Shown piece after piece: positions 1-8,721 of a stretch of 64,000 nt of DNA; the first letter of the stretch is position 1, and each line of letters starts with the position of its first letter. The notes below the pieces were generated by a model that worked only from the letters and a program-made list of their open reading frames with translations, ran no database searches and had not been told where the DNA came from. The stretch is from positions 62,001 through 126,000 of the forward strand of contig NZ_JAAQRO010000022.1 of assembly GCF_012070565.1 (NCBI RefSeq), written 5' to 3'. The DNA comes from Anaerosporobacter faecicola. Lineage in GTDB: Bacteria; Bacillota; Clostridia; Lachnospirales; Lachnospiraceae. The translations under genes and the position numbers were made by a program.

Positions 1-573
1 TGCGGCATCATACTCCTTCTTTTGGGTTTCTGTCAGACTATCTTTGATTTCCTGAATCTTCTCCTTATATACCTCCTTCGCCTTCTCATATTCTTTTTGT
101 GCATCCTTTAAGTCTTCATTGGCTCGTTTTACTGCCTTCTGTTCTGCATTCGTATCCTTGTTATCTTCCTCTAGCGATTCCTGTAAGACGGCTTTGTCAT
201 ATGCACGTTGTGCTGCATCGTACGCTTTTTGTGCCTCCTCAATGGTATCGTTTAATTGATTCAGATCATAGCAAAACAGAGGATCACCTTCTTTAACATT
301 CTGCCCTTTCTTAACATAGACTTCTGAAATCTGAAGATTTTTCACAAGATCAAGGTAAATTGCATTAGCGGAATCAATTACCCCTTCCCCTGTAATTTTA
401 TAATTCAAAACATCTTTCTTAGGAACCTGCGTCGACACGATTGGTACGGTCAAACTTGCACTGATTCGTGATACGATCGTTAAAGCAATCATGCAAACCA
501 CGAATATCACAAGATATTTTCCTGCTTTATTCTGCAATCCTTTCATTTTTCCATTCTTTTTGTTCTCTTCCAT
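1..573 (-). CDS. HlyD/RND-type membrane-fusion adaptor, N-terminal part
   Basis: Partial gene. Its start is inside the window and 191 codons are read before the window edge with no stop. The protein opens with a short basic segment and one membrane helix (about residues 18-38). A biotinyl/lipoyl-like hairpin follows (GEGVIDSANAIYLD then VYVKKGQNVKEGDPLF, about 65-100). From about residue 105 there is a long Ala/Glu/Lys-rich coiled coil. This order is typical of periplasmic adaptor subunits of ABC or RND exporters, which in Gram-positives link a membrane transporter to extracytoplasmic partners. ATG 573 lies about 87 bases after the upstream permease stop, so co-transcription is possible. The transporter partner would lie beyond base 1. 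Confidence 0.8.
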   Translation of the reverse strand, partial: MEENKKNGKMKGLQNKAGKYLVIFVVCMIALTIVSRISASLTVPIVSTQVPKKDVLNYKITGEGVIDSANAIYLDLVKNLQISEVYVKKGQNVKEGDPLFCYDLNQLNDTIEEAQKAYDAAQRAYDKAVLQESLEEDNKDTNAEQKAVKRANEDLKDAQKEYEKAKEVYKEKIQEIKDSLTETQKKEYDAA

Positions 574-659
574 TTATCTCAATCCTTTCTATTCTTCCTC
601 TCTATATTCTTCTTTTCTTTCCTGAATTGGCAATCAATAACCTTTCTACACCAAATGAA

Positions 660-1526
660 TTACTGCTTGATCCCCGATGCAACGATTCCCTGTTCCAGAT
701 ACTCTTGCCCTTTTAAGAAAATCAAAACGGCAGGTAACATCATGATCATGGAAGCTATAAAAGAAACACCTAGATTATCTACCGATATCTGTGGTAGATA
801 AAGGGACAATGGCCAATAGGATTTGTCCCTTAAGAAGGTCAACGGCTGTTCAATACAGTTCCATAACTCGATAAAGGACAGGATCAATGCGGAGATGATT
901 CCTGCATTCCCTAATGGAATACCTATCCGAAAGAAGATATATGCCTCTCCTGCACCATCTAGTCTTGCTGCCTCCATCAACTCTTCTGGTATTCCCTTGA
1001 AGAATTTTGTCATAATGAATACAGGGAATGTAGAGAAAATTGCTGGCAATATGATTGCAAGGTGGGTATCCAATATATGTAAGTGATTCAATACCAAATA
1101 ACTTGAAACGATTGTTACCTGGAATGGCAAGATCATCAAGATAATATAGATATAAAATAAAAATTTCTTAAAGGGAAACCGAAATCTTGCAAAACTCCAA
1201 GCCGCAGGTACTGCAACCAAAAACTGTCCAAACACTGCAGGCAAAACCTGTTTACAGGAATTCCAAAACATCACAAAAAACTGCGGTGCATCAAATAACA
1301 ACTCAACAAATGACTTCAGTGTCGGATAGATGGGGAGCAATGGCCAGGCTACGTATCCATTTCCTTGGTCGAGTACAACTCCAATGTATTCTTTTAATTC
1401 TTCTCCTCTCATAAAACAACCGCTTACTACCATATAGATTGGTATCCATATGAGTAAACAGGCAAGAAGTAAGATCATATAGATCAAACAACTACTTTTT
1501 TTACATTTATGTTTTCTGTTTCTCAA
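660..1526 (-). CDS. sugar ABC transporter permease, MalG-type
   Basis: Inner-membrane permease of a carbohydrate-uptake (CUT1) ABC transporter. It has about six hydrophobic segments. The cytoplasmic EAA loop is clear (EELMEAARLDGAGEAYIFFR) and is the contact site for the ATPase. I chose the TTG at 1526 because GGGAGG sits 8 bases upstream. The longer frame from a GTG at 1562 overlaps malF and has no matching ribosome site. Length of 288 aa fits the family. It follows the MalF-type gene closely and works as a heterodimer with it. No ATPase is encoded nearby, so a shared MsmX-type ATPase probably energises it (inference). The substrate cannot be read from sequence. Confidence 0.9.
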   Translation of the reverse strand: MRNRKHKCKKSSCLIYMILLLACLLIWIPIYMVVSGCFMRGEELKEYIGVVLDQGNGYVAWPLLPIYPTLKSFVELLFDAPQFFVMFWNSCKQVLPAVFGQFLVAVPAAWSFARFRFPFKKFLFYIYIILMILPFQVTIVSSYLVLNHLHILDTHLAIILPAIFSTFPVFIMTKFFKGIPEELMEAARLDGAGEAYIFFRIGIPLGNAGIISALILSFIELWNCIEQPLTFLRDKSYWPLSLYLPQISVDNLGVSFIASMIMMLPAVLIFLKGQEYLEQGIVASGIKQ

Positions 1527-1539
1527 TCTGTATGCCTCC

Positions 1540-2430
1540 CTACACGATCTCTTCTTTATCACTTCTAGTAAGTTTTTGAATCAAAACAATCACCCCTAGT
1601 AGTACAATGGCAACCAATACCGCACCTGCACACATCTTCTGGATATCCAGATTGGTAAACCAGTTATTGAATACATGCTGTAACATGTAGATGCTTTCAT
1701 GTGGGTAATCCCCCGCGATAAGATATGCCTCTCGGAACACTTTAAAACTATTGATCAAGGATAACACGGTTACAATAAACAGTGTAGACATAAGATTCGG
1801 GATGGTAATATAGATAAATTTCTGCAAGGAACCTGCTCCATCTACAGAAGCTGCTTCATAAATACTTTCTGATATGCCATTCAGTCCAGCCAGCCATAAG
1901 ATAATGTCGTATCCAATATTCTTCCATATATAGGTGAATACCAATACCAAAAAAGCTTTATTGGAATTCATCCAATCCGTTCCCGTTCCCCCACAGGCTA
2001 TCATTATCTTATTCAATAAACCATATTCATCAAAGAATACTTTCCATAATAGAACAATGGACGCTGCTGGTATAACCATTGGAATCAAGAATGTGGTTTT
2101 AATTACATTCTGCAGCCTTTTTACCGAGTATAAGAGAACAGAAAAGGTCAGTGATAAGACCAAAAGCAATGGAATACATACGAGTAGGAATTTACCTGTA
2201 TTCTTTGCCGCTAATTGAAATGCTTCATTTGCAAATACAACTCTATAATTCTCAAATCCAACGAATTTTCTAGTCATTGTCTCACTAAATGATCGTCTGA
2301 TTGCATCCATAAAGGGAATCAGTACGAAAATGGAAACTCCGATCAAGCTTGGAAGAAGGAATCCGATTCCCAACAACGTTTCCTTCCTTGCTCGTTTGGT
2401 TCTTATATACTTTTCAATCGGTATCTTCAT
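1540..2430 (-). CDS. sugar ABC transporter permease, MalF-type
   Basis: Partner permease of the CUT1 transporter. The 296-aa protein has a hydrophobic first helix (about residues 18-40), about five further segments, and the EAA loop near residue 200 (IYEAASVDGAGSLQKF). ATG 2430 is preceded by AAGGTGG at 7 bases. It is the first gene after a 279-bp gap that holds a terminator and a repeated element, so it probably has its own promoter rather than being simply co-transcribed with the solute-binding protein upstream. Confidence 0.9.
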   Translation of the reverse strand: MKIPIEKYIRTKRARKETLLGIGFLLPSLIGVSIFVLIPFMDAIRRSFSETMTRKFVGFENYRVVFANEAFQLAAKNTGKFLLVCIPLLLVLSLTFSVLLYSVKRLQNVIKTTFLIPMVIPAASIVLLWKVFFDEYGLLNKIMIACGGTGTDWMNSNKAFLVLVFTYIWKNIGYDIILWLAGLNGISESIYEAASVDGAGSLQKFIYITIPNLMSTLFIVTVLSLINSFKVFREAYLIAGDYPHESIYMLQHVFNNWFTNLDIQKMCAGAVLVAIVLLGVIVLIQKLTRSDKEEIV

Positions 2431-2596
2431 TCTTTAACCACCTTACTACCTATAATTAATAATTTTCTATTTCTTCTATAAGAAAGAATAGCATGGAAAT
2501 CTCTAAATAATCTTTAAGAATCCATGGAATTCGTGAAGAATTGTACACAAATGTTAAGAACACTGTCAGATTCAGCGTACATTACACTTATGCACG

Positions 2597-2646
2597 AGTG
2601 CGCTTCCCCCGGAGGGTTCATTTAATAGGAAAGTTGAAGTACTTTC
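2597..2646 (+). repeat. 50-nt conserved element, copy 1 (possible small RNA)
   Basis: This stretch matches 56822-56871 at 43 of 50 positions with no gaps. Shared blocks are AGTGCGC, CGGAGGGTT, TAGGAAAGT and ACTTTC. The 3' end folds as GAAAGT-loop-ACTTTC (2629-2646), and an intrinsic terminator reading the same way starts 4 bases later. There is no plausible ORF. The element lies opposite to the flanking genes. Function unknown; a small RNA or a mobile palindromic repeat are both possible. Confidence 0.7.
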
Positions 2647-2649
2647 ATA

Positions 2650-2693
2650 AAAACGACCATGCAAGAATACTAATCCTCTTACATGGTCGTTTT
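2650..2693. terminator. intrinsic terminator, probably bidirectional
   Basis: A 12-bp perfect stem (AAAACGACCATG / CATGGTCGTTTT) ends in T's on the + strand and is preceded by A's, so it can act in both directions. It ends the solute-binding protein transcript on the minus strand and would also end any + strand transcript of the 2597 element. Confidence 0.8.
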
Positions 2694-2709
2694 ACTGAGT
2701 AATACAAAC

Positions 2710-4995
2710 TTATTCTGCCAAATAACTATTTACAACATTTCGAATATTCTGAATGGTCTCCTCTTTTGAAGTCGTTCCTTCTATATAGTCCTTCACTTTC
2801 TCTACTGCCAAACTCTGAAGTGTACAATCATACGATATTGGCTTGTTTAGAGACGTAACTTTTTCATAGAGTTCTGCTATCTGCTCACTCTTTGGCGGAG
2901 TATATTCAAACGTACCTTCCTCTCCCGTACTTACAATTCTCATATCTTCTAGTGCTTTATCATTGCTAAACAACGCTTCCAATGATTTGCTATTTACCGG
3001 GAACCCATCAAGAGAATCACCGGACTGCACCGTATCCCCCAATAGATATTCTAAGAATTCTTTTGCTAACTTCTTATTCTTACCTGTTTTATTGATACCC
3101 ACTAATCCACTTTCAACATATTGATTTTGTAACGTATCATAAAACATTTCTTCATCTCTTACTCCTTGGAATGGAACAATACAATCTGATAAAGTTACCA
3201 TCTGCACAAGATAGGTCTTATCCGATGACTTCTTTCCTGAATACATGGAGAATCCATTTTCTAAAGAAATGGCATTGTCTGCCTGGAACATACTAGAATA
3301 ATATCCACTACCACCTTCATCCTCATACCGATCCGTTACGTTCTTCAAAAGATCCAAGTACTGTGATAATGCATTTTCATCAATGGTAGAATCCTCTTTA
3401 ATCAGCTCCGTATGATACAATCCCCAGAAAAGGTTTGCAAAGTTCTCTCCTCCTATATTATCAAGTGGTAGATCTGTTTGCAGTCGATCAACATAATTCA
3501 TCATGTTCTCTAAAGAGGTTATGTTTTTCACCAGTTCTTCATTCCCGTACGCAACTGGTACCTGAATACGAAGTGGTAGATAATAGAAGCCTTTCTCCGT
3601 GATGTAATTGTTCATCACATTTTCAGACAATGTTCCATCTTTCACTTTGGGGCTTACTAGATCACTGATATCTTCTAACACATTCTTTTCTACATACGAA
3701 TCTTTTGGTAGACCATCAAGAACTAACAGGTCAGCACCATTTCCCGCCAATAATTCGGTATTCAACGCCCGAATACAGTCTTTTTGATCAACGCCTTCTT
3801 GCCCGTTCTCTATAGCATATGTATAATTCACCTTTACATCCGTATGTTCTGCTTGGTATTTGGTAATTGCCTGGCGGATCGTAGAATTCATATAGAGGGA
3901 ATACACATTGATCTCCTTTGAAGGAATCGCCTCAACATTTTCATCATATTGATAATAGTACAACCTTGGTATATATTGGCTATCATAGGCGAGAACAGCA
4001 TAATCCACTTTCTTTGTTTGGTTTGATAGAATGACTAATTTCTGAAAATTAAGCGTTTGGTCGGATAATGTGGTAAGATCACCTTCCACGATATTCTGCC
4101 ACATTGTTCCTTTTTCCTGTAAAATGGATATCCCGCTATTGGCTAATTTATAAAGCGATCCATCCTTTTGTACAAGCAATGTTGAATCATTGGAACTTTG
4201 ATAGTAATACGTTCCATCTTCCTGTTTGGTACCCTGATACTCATACGTTCCTTTTTCCTCACCATTTTGGTTAATCTTCACTAATTGCTGTTTTTCTCTA
4301 TTGTAGCCAATCAAAAAATCCTCTTCTACTGCCATTGGCTCTACCAAATCTGTTTCTAGCACAGGTTCTCCAGTTTCTCCATCATACAGGATCATACTGC
4401 TTTCCCCATCTAAACTTGCTGTGTCAGGAAGCACAATGGAGCCATCTGCAAGGACTTCAAAATGCGTAACATACGGATACTCTATTTCTCCAAATCCATT
4501 ATCCTGTTTTTTCTCTAGCCAAGGAATCTCCAGCTTCTTCCCAGAAGCCGCTTCCTTCTTATATATAGAGTAACAAATGGATTGATTCTCTTCCATGTGG
4601 TAGCACAAGATATATTGATTACCGTCTTGCCCTAAGACCACATCACTCAATGTCAAACCATTCTCTGTTAGGATTGCTGTGATCCAATCCATATTCTCCT
4701 CTGTCCATGAACCTTCTTTGTAGGATAATAATTTATACGCGCCCTCTAACTCCACATATACTTGCAGTGTATTCTCTACATTATTAATGTCCATAATATT
4801 CCCTTGATTGTACTCTTCTGGAAGTTGTAACTCCTGCTCCATATATCTCCCCATGGATACACTATCTTCTTTCTTCGTACTTGATTTACAACCAACACAC
4901 AACAGACATACAAGTACTATACACAACAATAATGCTACATAAGATTGTATGCTTCTGCCTCTACTTTTCCTGACGTTTTCTTTCTTCCTCATCAT
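2710..4995 (-). CDS. large extracellular solute-binding lipoprotein with extra N-terminal domain
   Basis: Signal peptide with lipobox ending LLCVGC (about residues 25-36), so a lipid-anchored surface protein. At 761 aa it is far longer than the usual 420-550 aa for family 1 binding proteins. Residues about 60-350 form an extra region of short repeated strands (DGSIVLPD, YDGETGEPV, QNGEEKGTYEYQGT) that looks like a beta-propeller. Residues about 370-760 resemble a sugar-binding protein (NVYSLYMNSTIRQAITKYQ, GADLLVLDGLP, LAKEFLEYLLGD). ATG 4995 follows AAGGAGG at 9 bases. It lies between a two-component pair and two permeases, so it probably delivers ligand to them and may report to the kinase (inference). 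Confidence 0.8.
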   Translation of the reverse strand: MMRKKENVRKSRGRSIQSYVALLLCIVLVCLLCVGCKSSTKKEDSVSMGRYMEQELQLPEEYNQGNIMDINNVENTLQVYVELEGAYKLLSYKEGSWTEENMDWITAILTENGLTLSDVVLGQDGNQYILCYHMEENQSICYSIYKKEAASGKKLEIPWLEKKQDNGFGEIEYPYVTHFEVLADGSIVLPDTASLDGESSMILYDGETGEPVLETDLVEPMAVEEDFLIGYNREKQQLVKINQNGEEKGTYEYQGTKQEDGTYYYQSSNDSTLLVQKDGSLYKLANSGISILQEKGTMWQNIVEGDLTTLSDQTLNFQKLVILSNQTKKVDYAVLAYDSQYIPRLYYYQYDENVEAIPSKEINVYSLYMNSTIRQAITKYQAEHTDVKVNYTYAIENGQEGVDQKDCIRALNTELLAGNGADLLVLDGLPKDSYVEKNVLEDISDLVSPKVKDGTLSENVMNNYITEKGFYYLPLRIQVPVAYGNEELVKNITSLENMMNYVDRLQTDLPLDNIGGENFANLFWGLYHTELIKEDSTIDENALSQYLDLLKNVTDRYEDEGGSGYYSSMFQADNAISLENGFSMYSGKKSSDKTYLVQMVTLSDCIVPFQGVRDEEMFYDTLQNQYVESGLVGINKTGKNKKLAKEFLEYLLGDTVQSGDSLDGFPVNSKSLEALFSNDKALEDMRIVSTGEEGTFEYTPPKSEQIAELYEKVTSLNKPISYDCTLQSLAVEKVKDYIEGTTSKEETIQNIRNVVNSYLAE

Positions 4996-5118
4996 TTCAT
5001 CTTTCCTCCTTATAAAATTCTTCCTCGTCTTCTTCCTGACTGATTCAGAATAGCAAAGGATTCTCTAAAAGTTCTCTAACTTTTCTTTAAAATTGTGAAC
5101 AAACAATGTAGGATACGT

Positions 5119-6465
5119 TCACCCCGTATAGTCAATTGGCAATTTAATTGTAAATGTACAGCCTCCCTTAGGTGTATCTGTCAACAATAGCAATCCTTGA
5201 TGAAGCTGTACTAATTCTCTGGCGATACTTAACCCTAATCCATAATGTTTTCGGTCATGATGGGAGGAATCCACTTGATAGAACTTCTCAAATACCGCAT
5301 TCTTTTTTTCATCCGCTATCCCTATTCCATGATCGACCACCCGAATAAACAGATAATGCTTACTTATCTCTGCTTGCAAACAGATTGGTTCCTTACTCTG
5401 GGCATATTGTACCGCATTATTCAGTAGAATGAATAATACTTGTTTCAATCGTTTCGCATCTCCTCGAACAGCTGGTAGTAATTCCTCTGGTAGATGAATC
5501 TGTAACTCCATCTTTGCCTCTTTGCAAATAGGTTGGAATTCTTCATAGGTATCTAACAGTAACGTATCTAATTCGATCTTCTCCATTCGCATACGCCATG
5601 ATTTTGTTTCAGTGGAAGAAAGAATCAACAGATCATCCACTAGCCCCGCCATACGCACACATTCTTCCCCAATGATATCCACGTAGTGTTGCATCTTCTC
5701 TGGCTTTCGTACAATTGCACTGGAACTGGTACGAATAACCGCCAAAGGTGCCTTTAACTCATGAGATGCTGCGGCTAAGAATTCCGTCTGCATCTTCTTG
5801 TTCTCTTCGACGGGACGCATGATAAATCGTACATAGATCAGATTAAGGAATACCATGCTGATGATTCCAATCCCCTCGATTCCTAGAAACATCCTCCAAA
5901 GATGGGTTGCCGCTTGTTCTTGCTTCGAATAATATTGTACAACAATAGCACTTCGAAAGCTGTTTCCATACGGTACAATACAGGCAGAAGCATAATAAGT
6001 TTTCCCCTTATCATTCTTCAACGGATAGATGCGATAACTTCCTTCTTTCATGGAAGTTGGTCTTGTATGTATAATAAATCGGTCTTCCTGTGCTTTTTCC
6101 TCCACTTTGTCTACTTCGGTTACCCTTTGCTCCTCGGTTATCCAACTTCCCCAGGATTGCAAACTAGTGTCTCCATCATAGATCTGCAAGATTGCTTCAT
6201 TGTTACTCTCCATCTCGGATAACCAGGAGTTTGTTATGGAAGAATCAGTAGAAATCTTCATATAGACAGAGGTCACCAGATTTTGAAACAAACGCTTCTT
6301 ATTCTGTTCCCTCTCCTTTTGACTAATCATATAGACGGAAAACAGAGCAACCGTCAAGATAATACCCATGCTGATGCTATACAATAGAAGTAGACGAAGT
6401 TTCGCCTTTTGCATACTACTCTTGTTTCGTCTCTCTTTTCCTTCTCTAGATTTCTTTCTTCTCAT
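5119..6465 (-). CDS. membrane sensor histidine kinase
   Basis: Two membrane helices (about residues 23-44 and about 190-212) flank an extracytoplasmic sensor loop of about 145 residues. The kinase core carries the H-box ASHELKAPLAVIR with phospho-acceptor His, the N-box LLNNAVQYAQ, the G1 motif DHGIGIAD and the G2 motif YGLGLSIA. ATG 6465 is 7 bases past the regulator stop. A longer frame from 6513 would overlap the regulator by about 40 bp and is less likely. It should phosphorylate the response regulator encoded just upstream. The signal is unknown; the adjacent binding-protein gene suggests a sugar-related cue. Confidence 0.88.
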   Translation of the reverse strand: MRRKKSREGKERRNKSSMQKAKLRLLLLYSISMGIILTVALFSVYMISQKEREQNKKRLFQNLVTSVYMKISTDSSITNSWLSEMESNNEAILQIYDGDTSLQSWGSWITEEQRVTEVDKVEEKAQEDRFIIHTRPTSMKEGSYRIYPLKNDKGKTYYASACIVPYGNSFRSAIVVQYYSKQEQAATHLWRMFLGIEGIGIISMVFLNLIYVRFIMRPVEENKKMQTEFLAAASHELKAPLAVIRTSSSAIVRKPEKMQHYVDIIGEECVRMAGLVDDLLILSSTETKSWRMRMEKIELDTLLLDTYEEFQPICKEAKMELQIHLPEELLPAVRGDAKRLKQVLFILLNNAVQYAQSKEPICLQAEISKHYLFIRVVDHGIGIADEKKNAVFEKFYQVDSSHHDRKHYGLGLSIARELVQLHQGLLLLTDTPKGGCTFTIKLPIDYTG

Positions 6466-6472
6466 CACTTGC

Positions 6473-7156
6473 TCACATGCCCTTCTGTACTTCCAACCGA
6501 TATCCAATTCCATATACCGTCTGAATCATCACATTACTGTGAATTCCCCGCAACCGTTTCCTTAGGAAATAGATGTAGTTATCGATATTTCCTTCTTCTA
6601 CCTCTCCATCTAACCCCCAGACCCTCTCTAAGATCTGTTCTCTCGTTACAACCTGCCCAGCGTTGCGTAAGAAGAATTCCAGTAAAGCACTCTCCCTCTT
6701 TGATAAGGTATAGGTATCCTCACCCTTTCCCAATATCTTTCGTTCTGCCTGATAGGATAAATCCCCAAAGTGTAGTACACCTGATTCTTCAATTTGTCTT
6801 GGTCGCCTTGATAAAGCACGGATTCTTGCTAATAATTCTTCTATAGCAAATGGCTTCACTACATAGTCATCCGCTCCTGCATCCAGTCCATCAACCCGGT
6901 CATAGATACCGTTCATAGCCGTAATCACAATAACCGGGATCATAATCTGTTTCTGTCTTACTTCTGCCAAGAATGTCATCCCATCTTTCCCTGGTAACAT
7001 TCGATCTAATAGAATCATATCATGAGAGGTACTTGTCAGATAATACCCCGCATTGATGGCATTGTGGCAAACATCAACTTCGTACCCCGCTGCCATAAGC
7101 TGTTCTTGCATTACATTGCATAATTCAATATCATCTTCAACTAGTAATAGTTTCAT
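6473..7156 (-). CDS. OmpR/PhoB-family response regulator
   Basis: The receiver domain (residues 1-115) has acidic residues VEDD, the phospho-acceptor Asp in ILLDRMLPG and Lys in VVKPFA. A winged-helix DNA-binding domain fills residues about 130-225 (TREQILERVWG, DNYIYFLRKRLR, IQTVYGIGYRL). ATG 7156 has GGAGGGA at 5 bases. First gene of a minus-strand run with its kinase and the 761-aa binding protein. A direct repeat about 75-90 bp upstream could be its own binding site. Confidence 0.93.
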   Translation of the reverse strand: MKLLLVEDDIELCNVMQEQLMAAGYEVDVCHNAINAGYYLTSTSHDMILLDRMLPGKDGMTFLAEVRQKQIMIPVIVITAMNGIYDRVDGLDAGADDYVVKPFAIEELLARIRALSRRPRQIEESGVLHFGDLSYQAERKILGKGEDTYTLSKRESALLEFFLRNAGQVVTREQILERVWGLDGEVEEGNIDNYIYFLRKRLRGIHSNVMIQTVYGIGYRLEVQKGM

Positions 7157-7212
7157 TACTCTCCCTCCAGTAATTATCTACGAATTGCGATTGGTAAAGG
7201 TTGTCTCCTGCG

Positions 7213-7246
7213 TTGGGTGAAACCCAATGTAACGGAATGGTGTAAC
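7213..7246. promoter_or_regulatory. hairpin and TGTAAC direct repeat upstream of the response regulator
   Basis: Within the gap 7157-7730, a 6-bp stem (TTGGGT-GAA-ACCCAA, 7213-7227) is followed by two TGTAAC repeats 13 bp apart (7228 and 7241; GTTACA on the coding strand). Direct repeats near a promoter are typical OmpR-family binding sites, so autoregulation is possible. The rest of the 574-bp gap is AT-rich, and I see no gene in it. Confidence 0.35.
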
Positions 7247-7730
7247 TATTCATTGATTTGCTAACGATTCTTGATTCATACGAATGTCATAACCAGCCGT
7301 CTTATATGAAGTTACCTATATTCTATTGTAAAAGAAAGGCAATGTAAATAAGCATTTTCTCAATCTGCTTATTGTCATCTCCTTTTATAAAAGACTCCCC
7401 ATTTGTCACGACCTTATGCTAGCCGATTTCTGAATACACTTTATTATCCTTCTAACTCACATGATTAACTTGTTCGGGTGTCAAAAGTCCTTAGTAAATC
7501 TTTCTCTCCCTGTATACTACTTGACCAGTTTCTTTCTTTGGTGGTATTATTTGTATATCGAATTAATCTATGACATATAATTCGATATATAGATACTAAT
7601 ATAACTTACTTTGCCAATTACCTGTCACATTACTACTATGCTTGAAAATCCGTGCAAAAAGCTATGCATCGATACTCTAGCATTTAGAATATACACAAGC
7701 CCATAATACACATACGTTAGGAGGGAACCA

Positions 7731-8576
7731 ATGGATACCCAACATCTCCGCACCTTCTTGGTGCTTGCCGATCGAAAGAATTTCACACAAGCAGCAGACC
7801 AACTCTTTGTTGCACAATCAACCGTTACCAATCGAATTGCAGAATTGGAACGTCAAGTTGGTAAAAAGCTCTTTCTTAGAGATAAGAAAACGGTTTCTTT
7901 GACACCAGAAGGGAATTTGTTCTTAACCTACGCAAAGCGTATGATCGATCTAGAAGAATCTGCAATAAAAGAAATGAGTTCCATCAAACAGTATGAACAT
8001 AGTTTACGGATTGGCACAACGAATACAATCTATGAATGTCACTTGGTGGAATCAATGAAGCAACTGCTTTCCTCCCATACGAATTGCGCCTTCACCGTTA
8101 CCGTTGCCCACTCCACATCTCTCTTACAGATGTTGCAGGATGGATTGTTAGATGTTATCTATTCCTATCTTCCTCTTGTCCGCAATGGCTACCGCAGTGA
8201 TGTCTTTGCCACAGATTCTTTAGTCCTTGTAACTTCACCTAAGAACAATACGTATCATAATGGCATTCGCAAAGAGGAACTAACACAGATTCAATACCTA
8301 TTCTGTAACTTTGCTTTACAGGAAGTCGGGTTATTCATACGGGAACTTTTTCCACCATTTTATCAATTTCATTTTGAGATTGATAATAGTACCAAACTCC
8401 TGCAATTCTTAATAGATGGAATGGGCTATAGTTTTCTGCCAGAAAGCCTCGTTCATTCCTACATAGAGGATGGTATTCTTGAAACAGTCCCACTTCTTAA
8501 TTTTAAAACGCCAAAGATTAATTCTTATCGCATCTACTCTGAAGAGAATCCTTCCATATTACTAGAAAATTATTGA
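7731..8576 (+). CDS. LysR-family transcriptional regulator
   Basis: The N-terminal winged helix-turn-helix (MDTQHLRTFLVLADRKNFTQ, then AADQLFVAQSTVTNRIAELE) is the LysR signature. A periplasmic-binding-like effector domain follows (about 90-280). ATG 7731 has AGGAGGG at 5 bases. At 281 aa it is slightly short. It is encoded in the same direction and 145 bp upstream of the condensation-like gene, which is a candidate target, although LysR genes are more often divergent. The effector is unknown. Confidence 0.92.
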   Translation: MDTQHLRTFLVLADRKNFTQAADQLFVAQSTVTNRIAELERQVGKKLFLRDKKTVSLTPEGNLFLTYAKRMIDLEESAIKEMSSIKQYEHSLRIGTTNTIYECHLVESMKQLLSSHTNCAFTVTVAHSTSLLQMLQDGLLDVIYSYLPLVRNGYRSDVFATDSLVLVTSPKNNTYHNGIRKEELTQIQYLFCNFALQEVGLFIRELFPPFYQFHFEIDNSTKLLQFLIDGMGYSFLPESLVHSYIEDGILETVPLLNFKTPKINSYRIYSEENPSILLENY

Positions 8577-8721
8577 ACTTTTCTAGTAGTAGACTTATAA
8601 TAGTTTTAAAAACTACATCATGTGATATTGATAAATACAAAAGTAAAAGGGTTATGAACGACCTTTTATCCGTTCATCTCCTTAATCCCTATTGAGATTA
8701 CTAAGAAAAGAGGGTTTTTTT

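Noticed and set aside
7474-7486. TCGGGTGTCAAAA also found at 49084
   Set aside because: A 13-base match without shared flanks or folding; too little to call a repeat family from this window alone.
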